Assembly (NCBI RefSeq): GCF_026241225.1
Contig: NZ_JAPFQP010000001.1
Span: 1,116,001 to 1,180,000, forward strand
Direction of reading: 5' to 3'
DNA length: 64,000 nucleotides
Origin: Lentiprolixibacter aurantiacus
GTDB lineage: Bacteria; Bacteroidota; Bacteroidia; Flavobacteriales; Flavobacteriaceae
Shown here: positions 17,390 through 25,373 of the stretch, piece after piece
How the letters are laid out: each line of letters begins with the position of its first letter
Position numbering within the stretch: position 1 is the stretch's first letter
Notes under the pieces: model-generated
What the model was told of the DNA's origin: nothing
What the model saw: only the letters and a program-made list of their open reading frames with translations
The model's database searches: none
Position numbers and translations under genes: made by a program

Positions 17390-18013
17390 ATGGAGAACAG
17401 TATTGAAATTGTTTTGGGCCTGCTTTTGGGGGCTATCTTTATGTTCTGGACCTACAACTTCTTCAGGAGGAAGAAAAGCAAAGAGCTAACCGAACATCAG
17501 TCTACCATATTGCTTCAAAAGATCCGCAGTGTTTGCAAATTGATGACAATTGAAGGGGATTTTGCCGAGATCTACCGGTATGAAAATACCCGCCAGCATT
17601 TCATGAGCCTGTTCAGCAGTAAGAAAAGGGCCCTGATCGTTATCAATGCGAGGGCACAGATAGGGTTCGACCTCAAGAAGGTGCATATGCATGCAGACAA
17701 TGAGAAGAAGAAGATCATCATGACCAATTTTCCGGATCCGGAAGTGCTCTCCATTGAACCGGAACTTGAGTTCTACGACATAAAAAATGGTTTGTTCAAC
17801 AGTTTCCGACCCAAGGACCTGACTACCCTCAACAAGGAAGCCAAGGAGCACATAAGGGAAAAGATCCCGGAAAGCGGATTGATGGAAACGGCAAAGCGGG
17901 AAGCCCTCGAGGCAGTGCTGCTGATAGAACAGATTGTTGAAACCATTGGTTGGACGCTTGACTATTCTGCCCTTGAAATAGATGACAAGATCCGATCGCG
18001 TCTACCCGATTAG
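17390..18013 (+). CDS. DUF4230 protein, membrane-anchored
   Basis: A 207-residue protein with one N-terminal transmembrane helix (IEIVLGLLLGAIFMFWTYNF) followed by a basic stretch and a soluble DUF4230-like domain (KIRSVCKLMTIEGDFAEIYRY, then RALIVINARAQIGFDL). The domain is widespread and uncharacterised. 35 bp after the cyclase-family gene and 20 bp before the next gene, so probably in one transcript. Confidence 0.8.
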   Translation: MENSIEIVLGLLLGAIFMFWTYNFFRRKKSKELTEHQSTILLQKIRSVCKLMTIEGDFAEIYRYENTRQHFMSLFSSKKRALIVINARAQIGFDLKKVHMHADNEKKKIIMTNFPDPEVLSIEPELEFYDIKNGLFNSFRPKDLTTLNKEAKEHIREKIPESGLMETAKREALEAVLLIEQIVETIGWTLDYSALEIDDKIRSRLPD

Positions 18014-18033
18014 AATGTAATTCAAATATAGAT

Positions 18034-18435
18034 ATGAAAAATTTCCTGCTTACCCTAACCCTTTTTGCGATGACTCTGTCTGTTTTTGGACAGGAATCCA
18101 AAACCGAAGCTGAATTTGATCCGGCATTTGTGCACAGTGTTTACTTCTGGTTGCAAAATCCGGACAGTGAAGCGGACAGGGCTGCATTTGAAAAGGCAAT
18201 ACACACCTTACTTGAAAACTCCAGGTATACCAAAACCAATTTTCTGGGAATACCACCAAAATCCAGCCGTGAGGTGGTTGATGACTCCTTTACCTATAAC
18301 CTCTTTGTAACATTTGAATCTGCCGAAGCCCAGGAAGCCTACCAGGTAGAAGAAGCACACCTTGCGTTTATTGAAGAAGCCCAGTCGCTCTGGAAAAAAG
18401 TGGTGGTTTACGATGCAGAAGGCCAGGTCAGGTAA
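18034..18435 (+). CDS. Secreted Dabb-domain (stress-responsive barrel) protein
   Basis: A 133-residue protein with a signal peptide (cleavage likely after VFGQ) and a dimeric alpha/beta barrel domain: FVHSVYFWLQNP at the start and YNLFVTFESAEAQEAYQ ... AHLAFIEEAQSLWKKVVVYD at the end, as in Dabb (PF07876). Unlike most members it is exported. Ligand unknown. Confidence 0.8.
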   Translation: MKNFLLTLTLFAMTLSVFGQESKTEAEFDPAFVHSVYFWLQNPDSEADRAAFEKAIHTLLENSRYTKTNFLGIPPKSSREVVDDSFTYNLFVTFESAEAQEAYQVEEAHLAFIEEAQSLWKKVVVYDAEGQVR

Positions 18436-18457
18436 GCAAATTATTTAATACCTCGGG

Positions 18458-18820
18458 ATGAATATTGAGCAATTCAGGGATTATTGCCTGAGCAAGAAAG
18501 GGGTGACTGAAGAATTCCCCTTCGATGAGGTTACTCTTGTTTTTAAGGTAATGGGTAAGATGTTTGCCCTGGCCCCATTGGAAAGGGTGCCTTCCCAGGC
18601 CAACCTCAAGTGCGATCCGGAACGGGCAGAGATGCTTAGGGAAGAATGGGATGGGATTATCATCCCTGGTTACCACATGAGCAAGGTGCACTGGAATACG
18701 CTTTACCTGGAACAACTCCCTGTTGAATTGTTAACGGACCTTATAGATCACTCTTATAATCTGGTCGTTGCCAGGTTCCCCAAAAAACTTCGGGCAGCCT
18801 GGGAAGAACTGCTGGATTAA
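18458..18820 (+). CDS. MmcQ/YjbR family protein
   Basis: A 120-residue member of the MmcQ/YjbR family (CyaY-like fold, often called DNA-binding). Recognised from the start (FRDYCLSKKGVTEEFPFDE), the KMFAL segment, and PGYHMSKVHWNTLYL with the C-terminal helix DLIDHSYNLVVARFPKK. Short gap to the preceding gene suggests co-transcription. Confidence 0.88.
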   Translation: MNIEQFRDYCLSKKGVTEEFPFDEVTLVFKVMGKMFALAPLERVPSQANLKCDPERAEMLREEWDGIIIPGYHMSKVHWNTLYLEQLPVELLTDLIDHSYNLVVARFPKKLRAAWEELLD

Positions 18821-18897
18821 ATGAGTAAAAGTTGAATATGCCGCGAGGCAGGCACCTTAAGCTAATACGTATCTTTACCCCTCCAGAAAATTATAGC

Positions 18898-20670
18898 ATG
18901 CAGGATCCCGGGACATATTATGAGCAAAGGCTAAAGGCTCTGAAAGAGCAAAAAAGTCAGGTTTCACGAAAACTATTGGGATACAGCCTTTCGCGTTTAG
19001 CGGTATTCGTGTTGTTCATCGCAATGATCTATTTCCGTTTTGGTGACTGGTTGCTTATAGTACTTTCCGGTATAGTTTCCCTGTGTCTTTTCGTTTTTTT
19101 GGTCCTTCGGTTTAACCGCCTGCAGTACCAGAACAATAAACTCAAAGCCCTTATTCGATTAAATGAAATGGAACTGCAGGTACTGGACGGACAATTCGAT
19201 CAGCTCTATGCCGGAACGGAATACGAAGAGGGAGAACACCATTTTGCCCGGGATATTGACCTGTTCGGTGAGGGAAGTTTTTTTCAATACGCCAATCGTA
19301 CAGGTCTTAAGGAAGGAAGGGATATGCTGGCCAGGTGGCTCTTGAGCAACCACATAGAGCAGGTCAAACTCAAACAGTTTGCTGTGCAGGAGTTAAGGGA
19401 TATGACAGAATGGAGGCAGGATTTTACAGCAACTGCTTCCCTGCTGCAGGCTGATACAGACCCACTACAGCTAACCCGCTGGTTCCGGGAATACAAACCT
19501 TTTCTCAATAGTCGGTTCAGGATCCTGCCCGTGGCGTTCAGTCTTTTATCCCTGGCTTTTGTTTTTGGCTATTTCATGAACCAGATCTCAGGCTGGGGGG
19601 TTGTCTTATGGTTGTTTACAGGGCTTGGGATTACGGGAGCCTACCTGAAAAGAATCAATTCCATGTCTGTTTCTGCCTCCCGTGCCCTGAGTACTTTCCA
19701 GCAATACCATAAATTAATTGCCTTGCTCGAATCTGTTAGCTTCCAGTCCGAATTGCTCTCTAAAAAACAGGAGATATACCGGCAGGAACAGGATTCCGTT
19801 TCCCAGCTGGTTCGCAAGTTTGCCGATATCCTTCACGCCTTTGACCAGCGCAACAATATGATCTTTGGTTTTCTGGGGAATGGCTTTCTATTATGGGACC
19901 TGTATCAGGTTTACCGAATTGAGTGCTGGATACAGGACCATGGTGATAAGGTAGAGGACTGGTTTGAAGCACTCAGCTATTTTGACGCCAGTGTCAGCCT
20001 GGGAAATTTTGCATTCAATCACCCGGATTACCACTTTCCTGGTTTAAGTACAGATAAGGTACTCATAAGAGTAAAAGGGGCCGGGCACCCGCTATTAGAC
20101 AGGAGGAGGCTGGTTACCAATGATTTTCAGATAAGTGAGAAGGAATTCCAGATTATTACCGGGGCCAATATGGCCGGGAAAAGCACATTTCTGAGAACGG
20201 TTTCCCTGCTCATTGTTATGGCTAACCTGGGCCTTCCGGTATGTGCCTCCGAAATGGCATACAAACCGCTAAGGCTGGTAACAAGCATGCGTACTGCAGA
20301 TTCCCTGTCCCGGCATGAATCCTACTTTTTTTCGGAGTTAAAGCGACTGAAATTTATTGTGGATGAGATTGAGGACGAACCCTATTTCATTATCCTGGAT
20401 GAGATCCTCAAAGGAACCAATAGCACGGATAAGGCCAGAGGTTCCCGCAAATTTCTGGATCGATTGCTTACTTCAACCTCGGCCGGACTCATTGCTACCC
20501 ATGACCTCAGTCTTTGCGAAGCAGCTGATGCCCATGAGCAGGTGAGCAATTTTTATTTTGATGCCACTATCATCGAGGATGAATTGCATTTTGATTATCA
20601 ATTAAAGCCCGGTATCTGCCAGAATATGAATGCTTCTTTCCTTTTAAAGAAGATGAGAATTGTAGATTAA
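18898..20670 (+). CDS. Membrane-anchored MutS-like ATPase
   Basis: A 590-residue protein with the C-terminal ATPase domain of MutS (ITGANMAGKSTFLR Walker A near residue 422, FIILDEILKGTN Walker B near 497, ATHDLSLCE after it) and MutS-type clamp helices. Instead of mismatch-binding domains the N-terminal part has two pairs of transmembrane segments (about residues 27-75 and 205-250). This is the Bacteroidota MutS-like family often labelled DNA mismatch repair protein; a mismatch-repair role is doubtful given the membrane anchor. The frame extends to 18832, but a -7-like TATCTTTA at about 18870 lies inside that extension, favouring the ATG at 18898. Confidence 0.83.
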   Translation: MQDPGTYYEQRLKALKEQKSQVSRKLLGYSLSRLAVFVLFIAMIYFRFGDWLLIVLSGIVSLCLFVFLVLRFNRLQYQNNKLKALIRLNEMELQVLDGQFDQLYAGTEYEEGEHHFARDIDLFGEGSFFQYANRTGLKEGRDMLARWLLSNHIEQVKLKQFAVQELRDMTEWRQDFTATASLLQADTDPLQLTRWFREYKPFLNSRFRILPVAFSLLSLAFVFGYFMNQISGWGVVLWLFTGLGITGAYLKRINSMSVSASRALSTFQQYHKLIALLESVSFQSELLSKKQEIYRQEQDSVSQLVRKFADILHAFDQRNNMIFGFLGNGFLLWDLYQVYRIECWIQDHGDKVEDWFEALSYFDASVSLGNFAFNHPDYHFPGLSTDKVLIRVKGAGHPLLDRRRLVTNDFQISEKEFQIITGANMAGKSTFLRTVSLLIVMANLGLPVCASEMAYKPLRLVTSMRTADSLSRHESYFFSELKRLKFIVDEIEDEPYFIILDEILKGTNSTDKARGSRKFLDRLLTSTSAGLIATHDLSLCEAADAHEQVSNFYFDATIIEDELHFDYQLKPGICQNMNASFLLKKMRIVD

Positions 20671-20685
20671 AAAGGTGTTTTTCTA

Positions 20686-21786
20686 TTACAGGCTTTTTAT
20701 CTGCATATCGTGAAATGCATCTGCCTGTAACCGGAGCAATTCTTCGGCTTTTTGCTTTTTGTATGCGTAAACCGCTTCTTCTTCCCTGATCTCACCATAG
20801 ATTTTTTCGTTCAGGGCAGCGTCAGTAGCCAGGATATCCTTCCGCTGACTCACCTTCTGCGTTACCCAGGATTTCACTGCCGTTTCCTCATCTTCGAGTT
20901 TATAGTCGTACGGGCCTTTGGGAGAAAGCAGTTTTACAACTATGGGAGAAGTCTCAATGGCAAGGAACAAAAGGAAAATAAAAAAGGACGGGAACCAGGG
21001 GAGTTTGCCCAGCGCATTGATGCGGGCCATTAAGCCGTCGAATCCGTCGATGATAGGCTGTGAATTTTCCACATTCTGTCCGTATTCCTGTTGCAGTGAA
21101 GCAATTTGTGCCTCTAAAGCTTCTATCTTTTCACCATTTTTTTGTTTGAGTTCGCGGAGTTCCAGCAAGGAGGCATCATGCTTTTCCCTCTTTTCCTTGT
21201 AAACGGGTCCCTTTCCAATCAATAAGGTTCCTTCCCGGCCTTCGGCCTCAGCGATGTAGGTGTCGTAAAGGGCATTTGTTTCGGCTTCCCTGGATGCGAT
21301 TTCTCCCTTAAGATTCGAAATATCCTGGTTAAGGTTTTCTATTACAGGGGTATATTGCAATGCTATCTGTTCTTTATTGGCCAGGGTCATTGCGTTCTTT
21401 TCCTCCAGCAATACCTGGTTGATTTCCTTTTCGAAGATTTTCATTTCGAGTGGTTTGGATATAACCACCGCAATGATCACAGCCAGGAGAATCCTGGGAG
21501 TAGCCTGCAAAAATTCATTCCAAAAGCTATCCCTTTTTCTGATGGTTGAGACAATAAAGCGGTCCAGGTTAAAGATGAGCAAGCCCCATAGCAAGCCGAA
21601 AAAGACTGCGGTATATACATTGTCAAATACGGTATAAAGTGCATAGGCACTGGCAATAAAGGCCATTACGGCAGTGAAGAATACGGTGGCACCTATGCCA
21701 GCGTATTTGTTTTGTTCCCCGTTGGAACAGCTATTCAAAATAGAAGTGTCGGCCCCGGAACAGAGCACGAAAAAACGGCGTATCAT
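20686..21786 (-). CDS. DUF4407 membrane protein with coiled coil
   Basis: A 366-residue protein: membrane helices near residues 30-75 (FFTAVMAFIASAYALYTVF and following), another near 95-110, a long charged coiled coil from about 125 to 240 (KEQIALQYTPVIENLNQDIS and repeats of ELRELKQKNGEK type), a fourth helix near 260 (FPSFFIFLLFLAIETSPIVV) and a cytoplasmic tail rich in Glu/Lys. The signature LLIFNLDRFIVSTIRK identifies DUF4407. Function unknown. Convergent with the MutS-like gene, 15 bp apart. Confidence 0.85.
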   Translation of the reverse strand: MIRRFFVLCSGADTSILNSCSNGEQNKYAGIGATVFFTAVMAFIASAYALYTVFDNVYTAVFFGLLWGLLIFNLDRFIVSTIRKRDSFWNEFLQATPRILLAVIIAVVISKPLEMKIFEKEINQVLLEEKNAMTLANKEQIALQYTPVIENLNQDISNLKGEIASREAETNALYDTYIAEAEGREGTLLIGKGPVYKEKREKHDASLLELRELKQKNGEKIEALEAQIASLQQEYGQNVENSQPIIDGFDGLMARINALGKLPWFPSFFIFLLFLAIETSPIVVKLLSPKGPYDYKLEDEETAVKSWVTQKVSQRKDILATDAALNEKIYGEIREEEAVYAYKKQKAEELLRLQADAFHDMQIKSL

Positions 21787-21873
21787 AATAGTGTTCGTTT
21801 TTTGATTGTGACTATTAGAACGCCGCCCTGATGGATTTGTTACATTTTACGGCAGAAAGTTTATAATTTGCCT

Positions 21874-23262
21874 TTATTTCATCATTTCTGAATAGTATTT
21901 ATAGAAGTAGGGAATGGTTTCAATGCCTTTCAGAAAGTTCCAGATGCCAAAGTGTTCATTGGGAGAGTGTATGGCATTGCTGTCCAGGCCAAAGCCCATC
22001 AGGATGGATTTGGTACCCAGTTCTTTTTCAAATAAGGCCACAATAGGTATGCTGCCACCATTTCGTTTTGGGACGGGCACTTTTCCAAATGTGGTTTCAT
22101 AAGCCTTACTCGCAGCCTGGTAACCAATGCTGTCAATCGGTGTTACATAGCTTTCCCCGCCATGGTGTGGTGTAACTTTCACACGAACTCCGGGAGGAGC
22201 TATTTGTTCAAAGTGTTTGGAAAATAAATCCGTAATCTCATGCCAGTCCTGGTCAGGTACAAGGCGCATTGAGATCTTGGCATGGGCCTTACTCGGTATA
22301 ACCGTCTTGGCACCTTCCCCTGTATAGCCGCCCCATATGCCATTTACATCCAGGGTAGGCCTGATGGAATTTCGTTCGTTTGTGGTGTAGGTTTTTTCTC
22401 CATAAACGGAATCGATGTCCAGAGCATTTTTATAGGCTTCCAGGTCAAAAGGAGCCTTCGCCATGGCCGCACGTTCTTCTTCGGAAAGTTCAACCACCTT
22501 ATCATAGAATCCCGGAATGGTGATATGCTTGTTTTCATCATGCAGGGAGGCGATCATTTTGGCCAGTATGTTTATAGGGTTTGCCACGGCTCCTCCGTAT
22601 AAACCGGAATGCAGGTCACGGTTCGGACCCATAACTTCTACCTCCACATAGCTCAACCCACGTAGTCCGGTGGTAATGGAGGGGATATCATTGGCAATCA
22701 TTCCTGTGTCGGAGATCAGGATAATATCATTGGCCAGTTTATCGTGATTCTCCCTGACAAAATCGGACAGGCTCTCGCTGCCTACCTCCTCTTCGCCTTC
22801 AATCATGAATTTTACATTACAGGGAAGCAGGTTCTTCCTGACCATAAATTCCAGAGCCTTAACATGCATATACACCTGGCCTTTGTCGTCCGAGGCCCCC
22901 CGCGCAAATATGGCCCCCTGTGGATGCAGCTCATTGGTGCGAATAGTGGGTTCAAATGGCGGTGAATCCCAAAGTTCCAGGGGGTCCGGAGGCTGAACAT
23001 CGTAATGGCCGTATACCAGAACTGTAGGCAGGCTTGGATCTATCGTCTTTTCTCCATAAACAATGGGATAGCCTTTGGTCTCGCAGATCTCTACAACATC
23101 ACAGCCGGCATCTGAAAGTGCTTTGCTAATGGCTTCAGCCCCGTTGTAGATATCCTGGGAAAACGCAGAATCTGCACTGATGGTGGGGATTTTTAGTAGT
23201 TCAATAAGTTCCTCAATAAACCGCTCCCGGTTTTCGGCAATATAGGCCTTTATATCATCCAT
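21874..23262 (-). CDS. M20-family dipeptidase
   Basis: A 462-residue zinc metallopeptidase of the M20 family. The metal and catalytic residues are in VYGHYDVQPPDP (H and D), ARGASDDKGQVYMH, IEGEEEVGS (catalytic Glu pair), ILISDTGM and the final NAIHSPNEHFG. The insertion for the dimerisation domain is present. Related proteins are cytosolic non-specific dipeptidases or carnosinases; the peptide range is not readable from sequence. Confidence 0.92.
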   Translation of the reverse strand: MDDIKAYIAENRERFIEELIELLKIPTISADSAFSQDIYNGAEAISKALSDAGCDVVEICETKGYPIVYGEKTIDPSLPTVLVYGHYDVQPPDPLELWDSPPFEPTIRTNELHPQGAIFARGASDDKGQVYMHVKALEFMVRKNLLPCNVKFMIEGEEEVGSESLSDFVRENHDKLANDIILISDTGMIANDIPSITTGLRGLSYVEVEVMGPNRDLHSGLYGGAVANPINILAKMIASLHDENKHITIPGFYDKVVELSEEERAAMAKAPFDLEAYKNALDIDSVYGEKTYTTNERNSIRPTLDVNGIWGGYTGEGAKTVIPSKAHAKISMRLVPDQDWHEITDLFSKHFEQIAPPGVRVKVTPHHGGESYVTPIDSIGYQAASKAYETTFGKVPVPKRNGGSIPIVALFEKELGTKSILMGFGLDSNAIHSPNEHFGIWNFLKGIETIPYFYKYYSEMMK

Positions 23263-23329
23263 TATTAAGAGTTTGTAGTTCCACTAAAATTACAAAAAGG
23301 TGTGCTATTATTTTTCTGAAAAGCCTGTT

Positions 23330-23357
23330 TTTGAAAAGAAAAATTGCTTTATATTTG
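23330..23357 (+). promoter_or_regulatory. Promoter of tRNA-Leu
   Basis: TATATTTG at 23350-23357 is an exact -7 box, with TTTG at 23330-23333 (16-nt spacing, slightly short). It ends 24 bp before the mature tRNA. Confidence 0.5.
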
Positions 23358-23381
23358 CAACCCCTAAACGTTTAGGGATAT

Positions 23382-23463
23382 GCAGGCGTGGTGGAATTGG
23401 TAGACACGCTAGACTTAGGATCTAGTGCCGAAAGGTGTGAGAGTTCGAGTCTCTCCGCCTGTA
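23382..23463 (+). tRNA. tRNA-Leu (anticodon TAG)
   Basis: Acceptor GCAGGCG pairs with CGCCTGT (G-U at the end), anticodon arm CTAGA-CTTAGGA-TCTAG, a long variable arm (TGCCGAAAGGTGTG region) and T arm around GTTCGAGTC. Class II tRNA; discriminator A at 23463; CCA not encoded. Confidence 0.95.
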
Positions 23464-23474
23464 CAAAGTAAAGG

Positions 23475-23504
23475 CCCATCCATTTTTGGATGGGTTTCTT
23501 TTTT
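23475..23504 (+). terminator. Terminator after tRNA-Leu
   Basis: CCCATCCA pairs with TGGATGGG around a T loop, followed by TTTCTTTTTT. Confidence 0.85.
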
Positions 23505-23549
23505 AAGAAAAGGGGAGACGAGAAGTCTATGCCACCCAACGTGGGGGTA

Positions 23550-23575
23550 AGTCTCTCCGCCTGTATGAAGTAAAG
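23550..23575 (+). repeat. Second copy of the tRNA-Leu 3' end
   Basis: The 26 bases repeat 23448-23473 (T arm, acceptor end and downstream flank of tRNA-Leu) with two mismatches in the middle. The rest of a tRNA is not present upstream of this copy (no matching D or anticodon arm in 23505-23549). It is either an attachment-site scar of a lost element or the degenerate remainder of a tandem tRNA duplication. Confidence 0.7.
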
Positions 23576-23604
23576 CTTCTCTTTTAAGAGGAGCTTTTTT
23601 TTGG
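23573..23604 (+). terminator. Second terminator downstream of tRNA-Leu copy
   Basis: AGCTTCTCT pairs with AGAGGAGCT (one T-G pair), followed by a run of eight T. Confidence 0.7.
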
Positions 23605-23616
23605 ACGAAATTTCTA

Positions 23617-23646
23617 ATAAAAAAACCCTCCTGTCATGAAGGGTTG
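23617..23646 (-). terminator. Terminator of the 43-residue membrane peptide gene
   Basis: Read on the minus strand: AACCCTTC, loop, GGAGGGTT, then a run of T. It lies 49 bp after the stop of the small ORF at 23695-23826, supporting that ORF as a real transcription unit. Confidence 0.6.
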
Positions 23647-23694
23647 TTATACTTCAATTTTGCCTTTGCAAGCAGTGAAATCCTGATTTACAGT

Positions 23695-23826
23695 TTAGTT
23701 AAAGAAGCCGAACAGTGCCAAAATCAAACTGATGACCACCCCTGCCAGGATCAGCACCAAAATTACAACCATTACACTAAGGAAGCCGTTCAGGACACGA
23801 GTGCCTAAAGTTAAGTGTTCTTTCAT
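23695..23826 (-). CDS. 43-residue single-pass membrane peptide
   Basis: An ATG frame encoding 43 residues: a short polar start MKEHLTLGTRVLNG, then one long hydrophobic helix (FLSVMVVILVLILAGVVISL, continuing ILALFGFFN). Support: own rho-independent terminator downstream, a -7-like TACATTGT about 25-30 bp upstream, and an inverted repeat further up (23892-23922). Function unknown; size and form resemble small stress-induced membrane peptides, but that is only a resemblance. Confidence 0.55.
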   Translation of the reverse strand: MKEHLTLGTRVLNGFLSVMVVILVLILAGVVISLILALFGFFN

Positions 23827-23891
23827 CGTTCATATAGTTTCATACAATGTACAATTTAAACAATAAAGTAGCATAATCCCTCATTTTTAAT

Positions 23892-23922
23892 CGATTAACG
23901 AATCGGCTGATCCGATTAATCG
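23892..23922. promoter_or_regulatory. Inverted repeat, possible operator
   Basis: AATCGG (23901-23906) and CCGATT (23912-23917) are perfect 6-bp arms around CTGAT, flanked by CGAT/ATCG. No T-run follows on either strand, so it is unlikely to be a terminator of the sugar porter gene. It lies 66-96 bp upstream of the small membrane peptide start, where a regulator could bind. Confidence 0.4.
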
Positions 23923-23976
23923 TACATTATTGCACCCCTAACTTTTGGAGAAACCTGGAATTTTTATCCCTAAACG

Positions 23977-25323
23977 CTACTTGTCCAAACCTAACTTCTT
24001 TTCCAAAGCTTCCAGTGAAACGCCCTTGGTTTCCGGCATCATGAACAACACGAACAGGAGTTGCAGCACCATCATAAAGGCGAAGAAAATAAATATGGGC
24101 CAGGGGTTGTCCCGAAATATCCCTTTATCGGCGTCCAGGAATATAGGTGTTAACAAGGTAATCAATGCTGCAAAAACCCAGTGTGTGCCGGTTCCCCAGG
24201 ATTGCCCGTAGGCCCGTACACGATTTGGGAAGATCTCAGAAATGAATACCCAGATCACAGCACCCTGCCCAATGGCATGGGAAGCGATAAAGACCAGGAT
24301 AAAAACAAGCAGCAGGGTAGAACTAGCGCCGCTGTAGAAGCACCATCCCACCATGGCAAGGCTTACAATATATCCCAGGGAACCGATCTTCATAAGCTGT
24401 CTCCTTCCCAAATAGTCTATTAAACGGATACCAATCAATGTAAAGATGAGGTTTACGATCCCGATGGAAATAGAACTGAAAAGGGATTCCCTGGCTGCGA
24501 GCCCGGCCCTTTCCAATATCTCCGGGGCGTAATACAATACAAAGTTGATTCCGGATAACTGGTTAAAAAAGGCTAGCAGGAAAGCCAGGATCAGGGGTTT
24601 TTTAAATCTGCTGGTAAACAACTTTTCCTGGCCGGCATCTGTTGTATCGGTATTCTTTATTTCAATGAGTTTTTCCTGCGCATGCTCTTTGTTTGACAGG
24701 TATTCCAGCACGGCCAGAGCGGCTTTTTCATCGTGCTTCCTGAGGATAAGCCATCTTGGGCTATTTGGTGTTTTCAGGACCATCAGCGTATAGATAAAGG
24801 CTGGAATGGCTTCCACTCCGAGCATCCACCGCCAGTCGTTTGCCCCGTCAAATCCTTTTAATAAATAGTTGGAGATAAAGGCTATAAAAATTCCGAAAAC
24901 AATGTTGAACTGATACAATGCAACCAGTTTGCCGCGATTTTTTGAAGAAGCTATTTCAGAAATATAGATAGGTGCGGCTACCGAAGAAGCACCAACCCCC
25001 AGTCCGCCTACAAACCGGAAAACTGAGAACATATAGGGATCGTAGGCAAAGGCCGATCCCAGTGCCGAAATGAAATACAAAACACCAATCCAGAACAGGG
25101 TTTTTTTCCTTCCGAACTTAGAGCAAGGGATGCCCCCAAACAAAGCGCCGATTACTGTCCCCCAAAGGGCCATGGACATGATGAACATGCCGTGAAACCA
25201 AGGGGATGTATTCCACAATTCCTTTATGGGCAGGTTTGCCCCGCTAATCACTACGGTATCAAATCCAAATAGAAACCCGGCCAGTGCGGCCGTCAGGGAA
25301 ATCCTGAAAATTTTGCTTTCCAT
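23977..25323 (-). CDS. Sugar porter, MFS superfamily
   Basis: A 448-residue, 12-helix transporter of the sugar porter family. Signatures: FGFDTVVISGA in helix 1, GRKKTLFWIG loop, RFVGGLGVGASSVAAPIYISE, NSPRWLILRKHDEKAA, QLSGINFVLYYAPEI (sugar contact region of helix 7) and the final PETKGVSLE. Close in plan to bacterial XylE/GalP-like proton symporters. The sugar cannot be told from sequence. No sugar-catabolic gene is adjacent. Confidence 0.9.
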   Translation of the reverse strand: MESKIFRISLTAALAGFLFGFDTVVISGANLPIKELWNTSPWFHGMFIMSMALWGTVIGALFGGIPCSKFGRKKTLFWIGVLYFISALGSAFAYDPYMFSVFRFVGGLGVGASSVAAPIYISEIASSKNRGKLVALYQFNIVFGIFIAFISNYLLKGFDGANDWRWMLGVEAIPAFIYTLMVLKTPNSPRWLILRKHDEKAALAVLEYLSNKEHAQEKLIEIKNTDTTDAGQEKLFTSRFKKPLILAFLLAFFNQLSGINFVLYYAPEILERAGLAARESLFSSISIGIVNLIFTLIGIRLIDYLGRRQLMKIGSLGYIVSLAMVGWCFYSGASSTLLLVFILVFIASHAIGQGAVIWVFISEIFPNRVRAYGQSWGTGTHWVFAALITLLTPIFLDADKGIFRDNPWPIFIFFAFMMVLQLLFVLFMMPETKGVSLEALEKKLGLDK

Positions 25324-25373
25324 GGTCAGTTGCTTTGGGTAAAGCTAACAAAAATTCCGATGAAGGATGATGC

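Noticed and set aside
23505-23575. A second complete tRNA-Leu gene
   Set aside because: Only the 3' end is repeated; no D arm, anticodon arm or 5' acceptor can be found.
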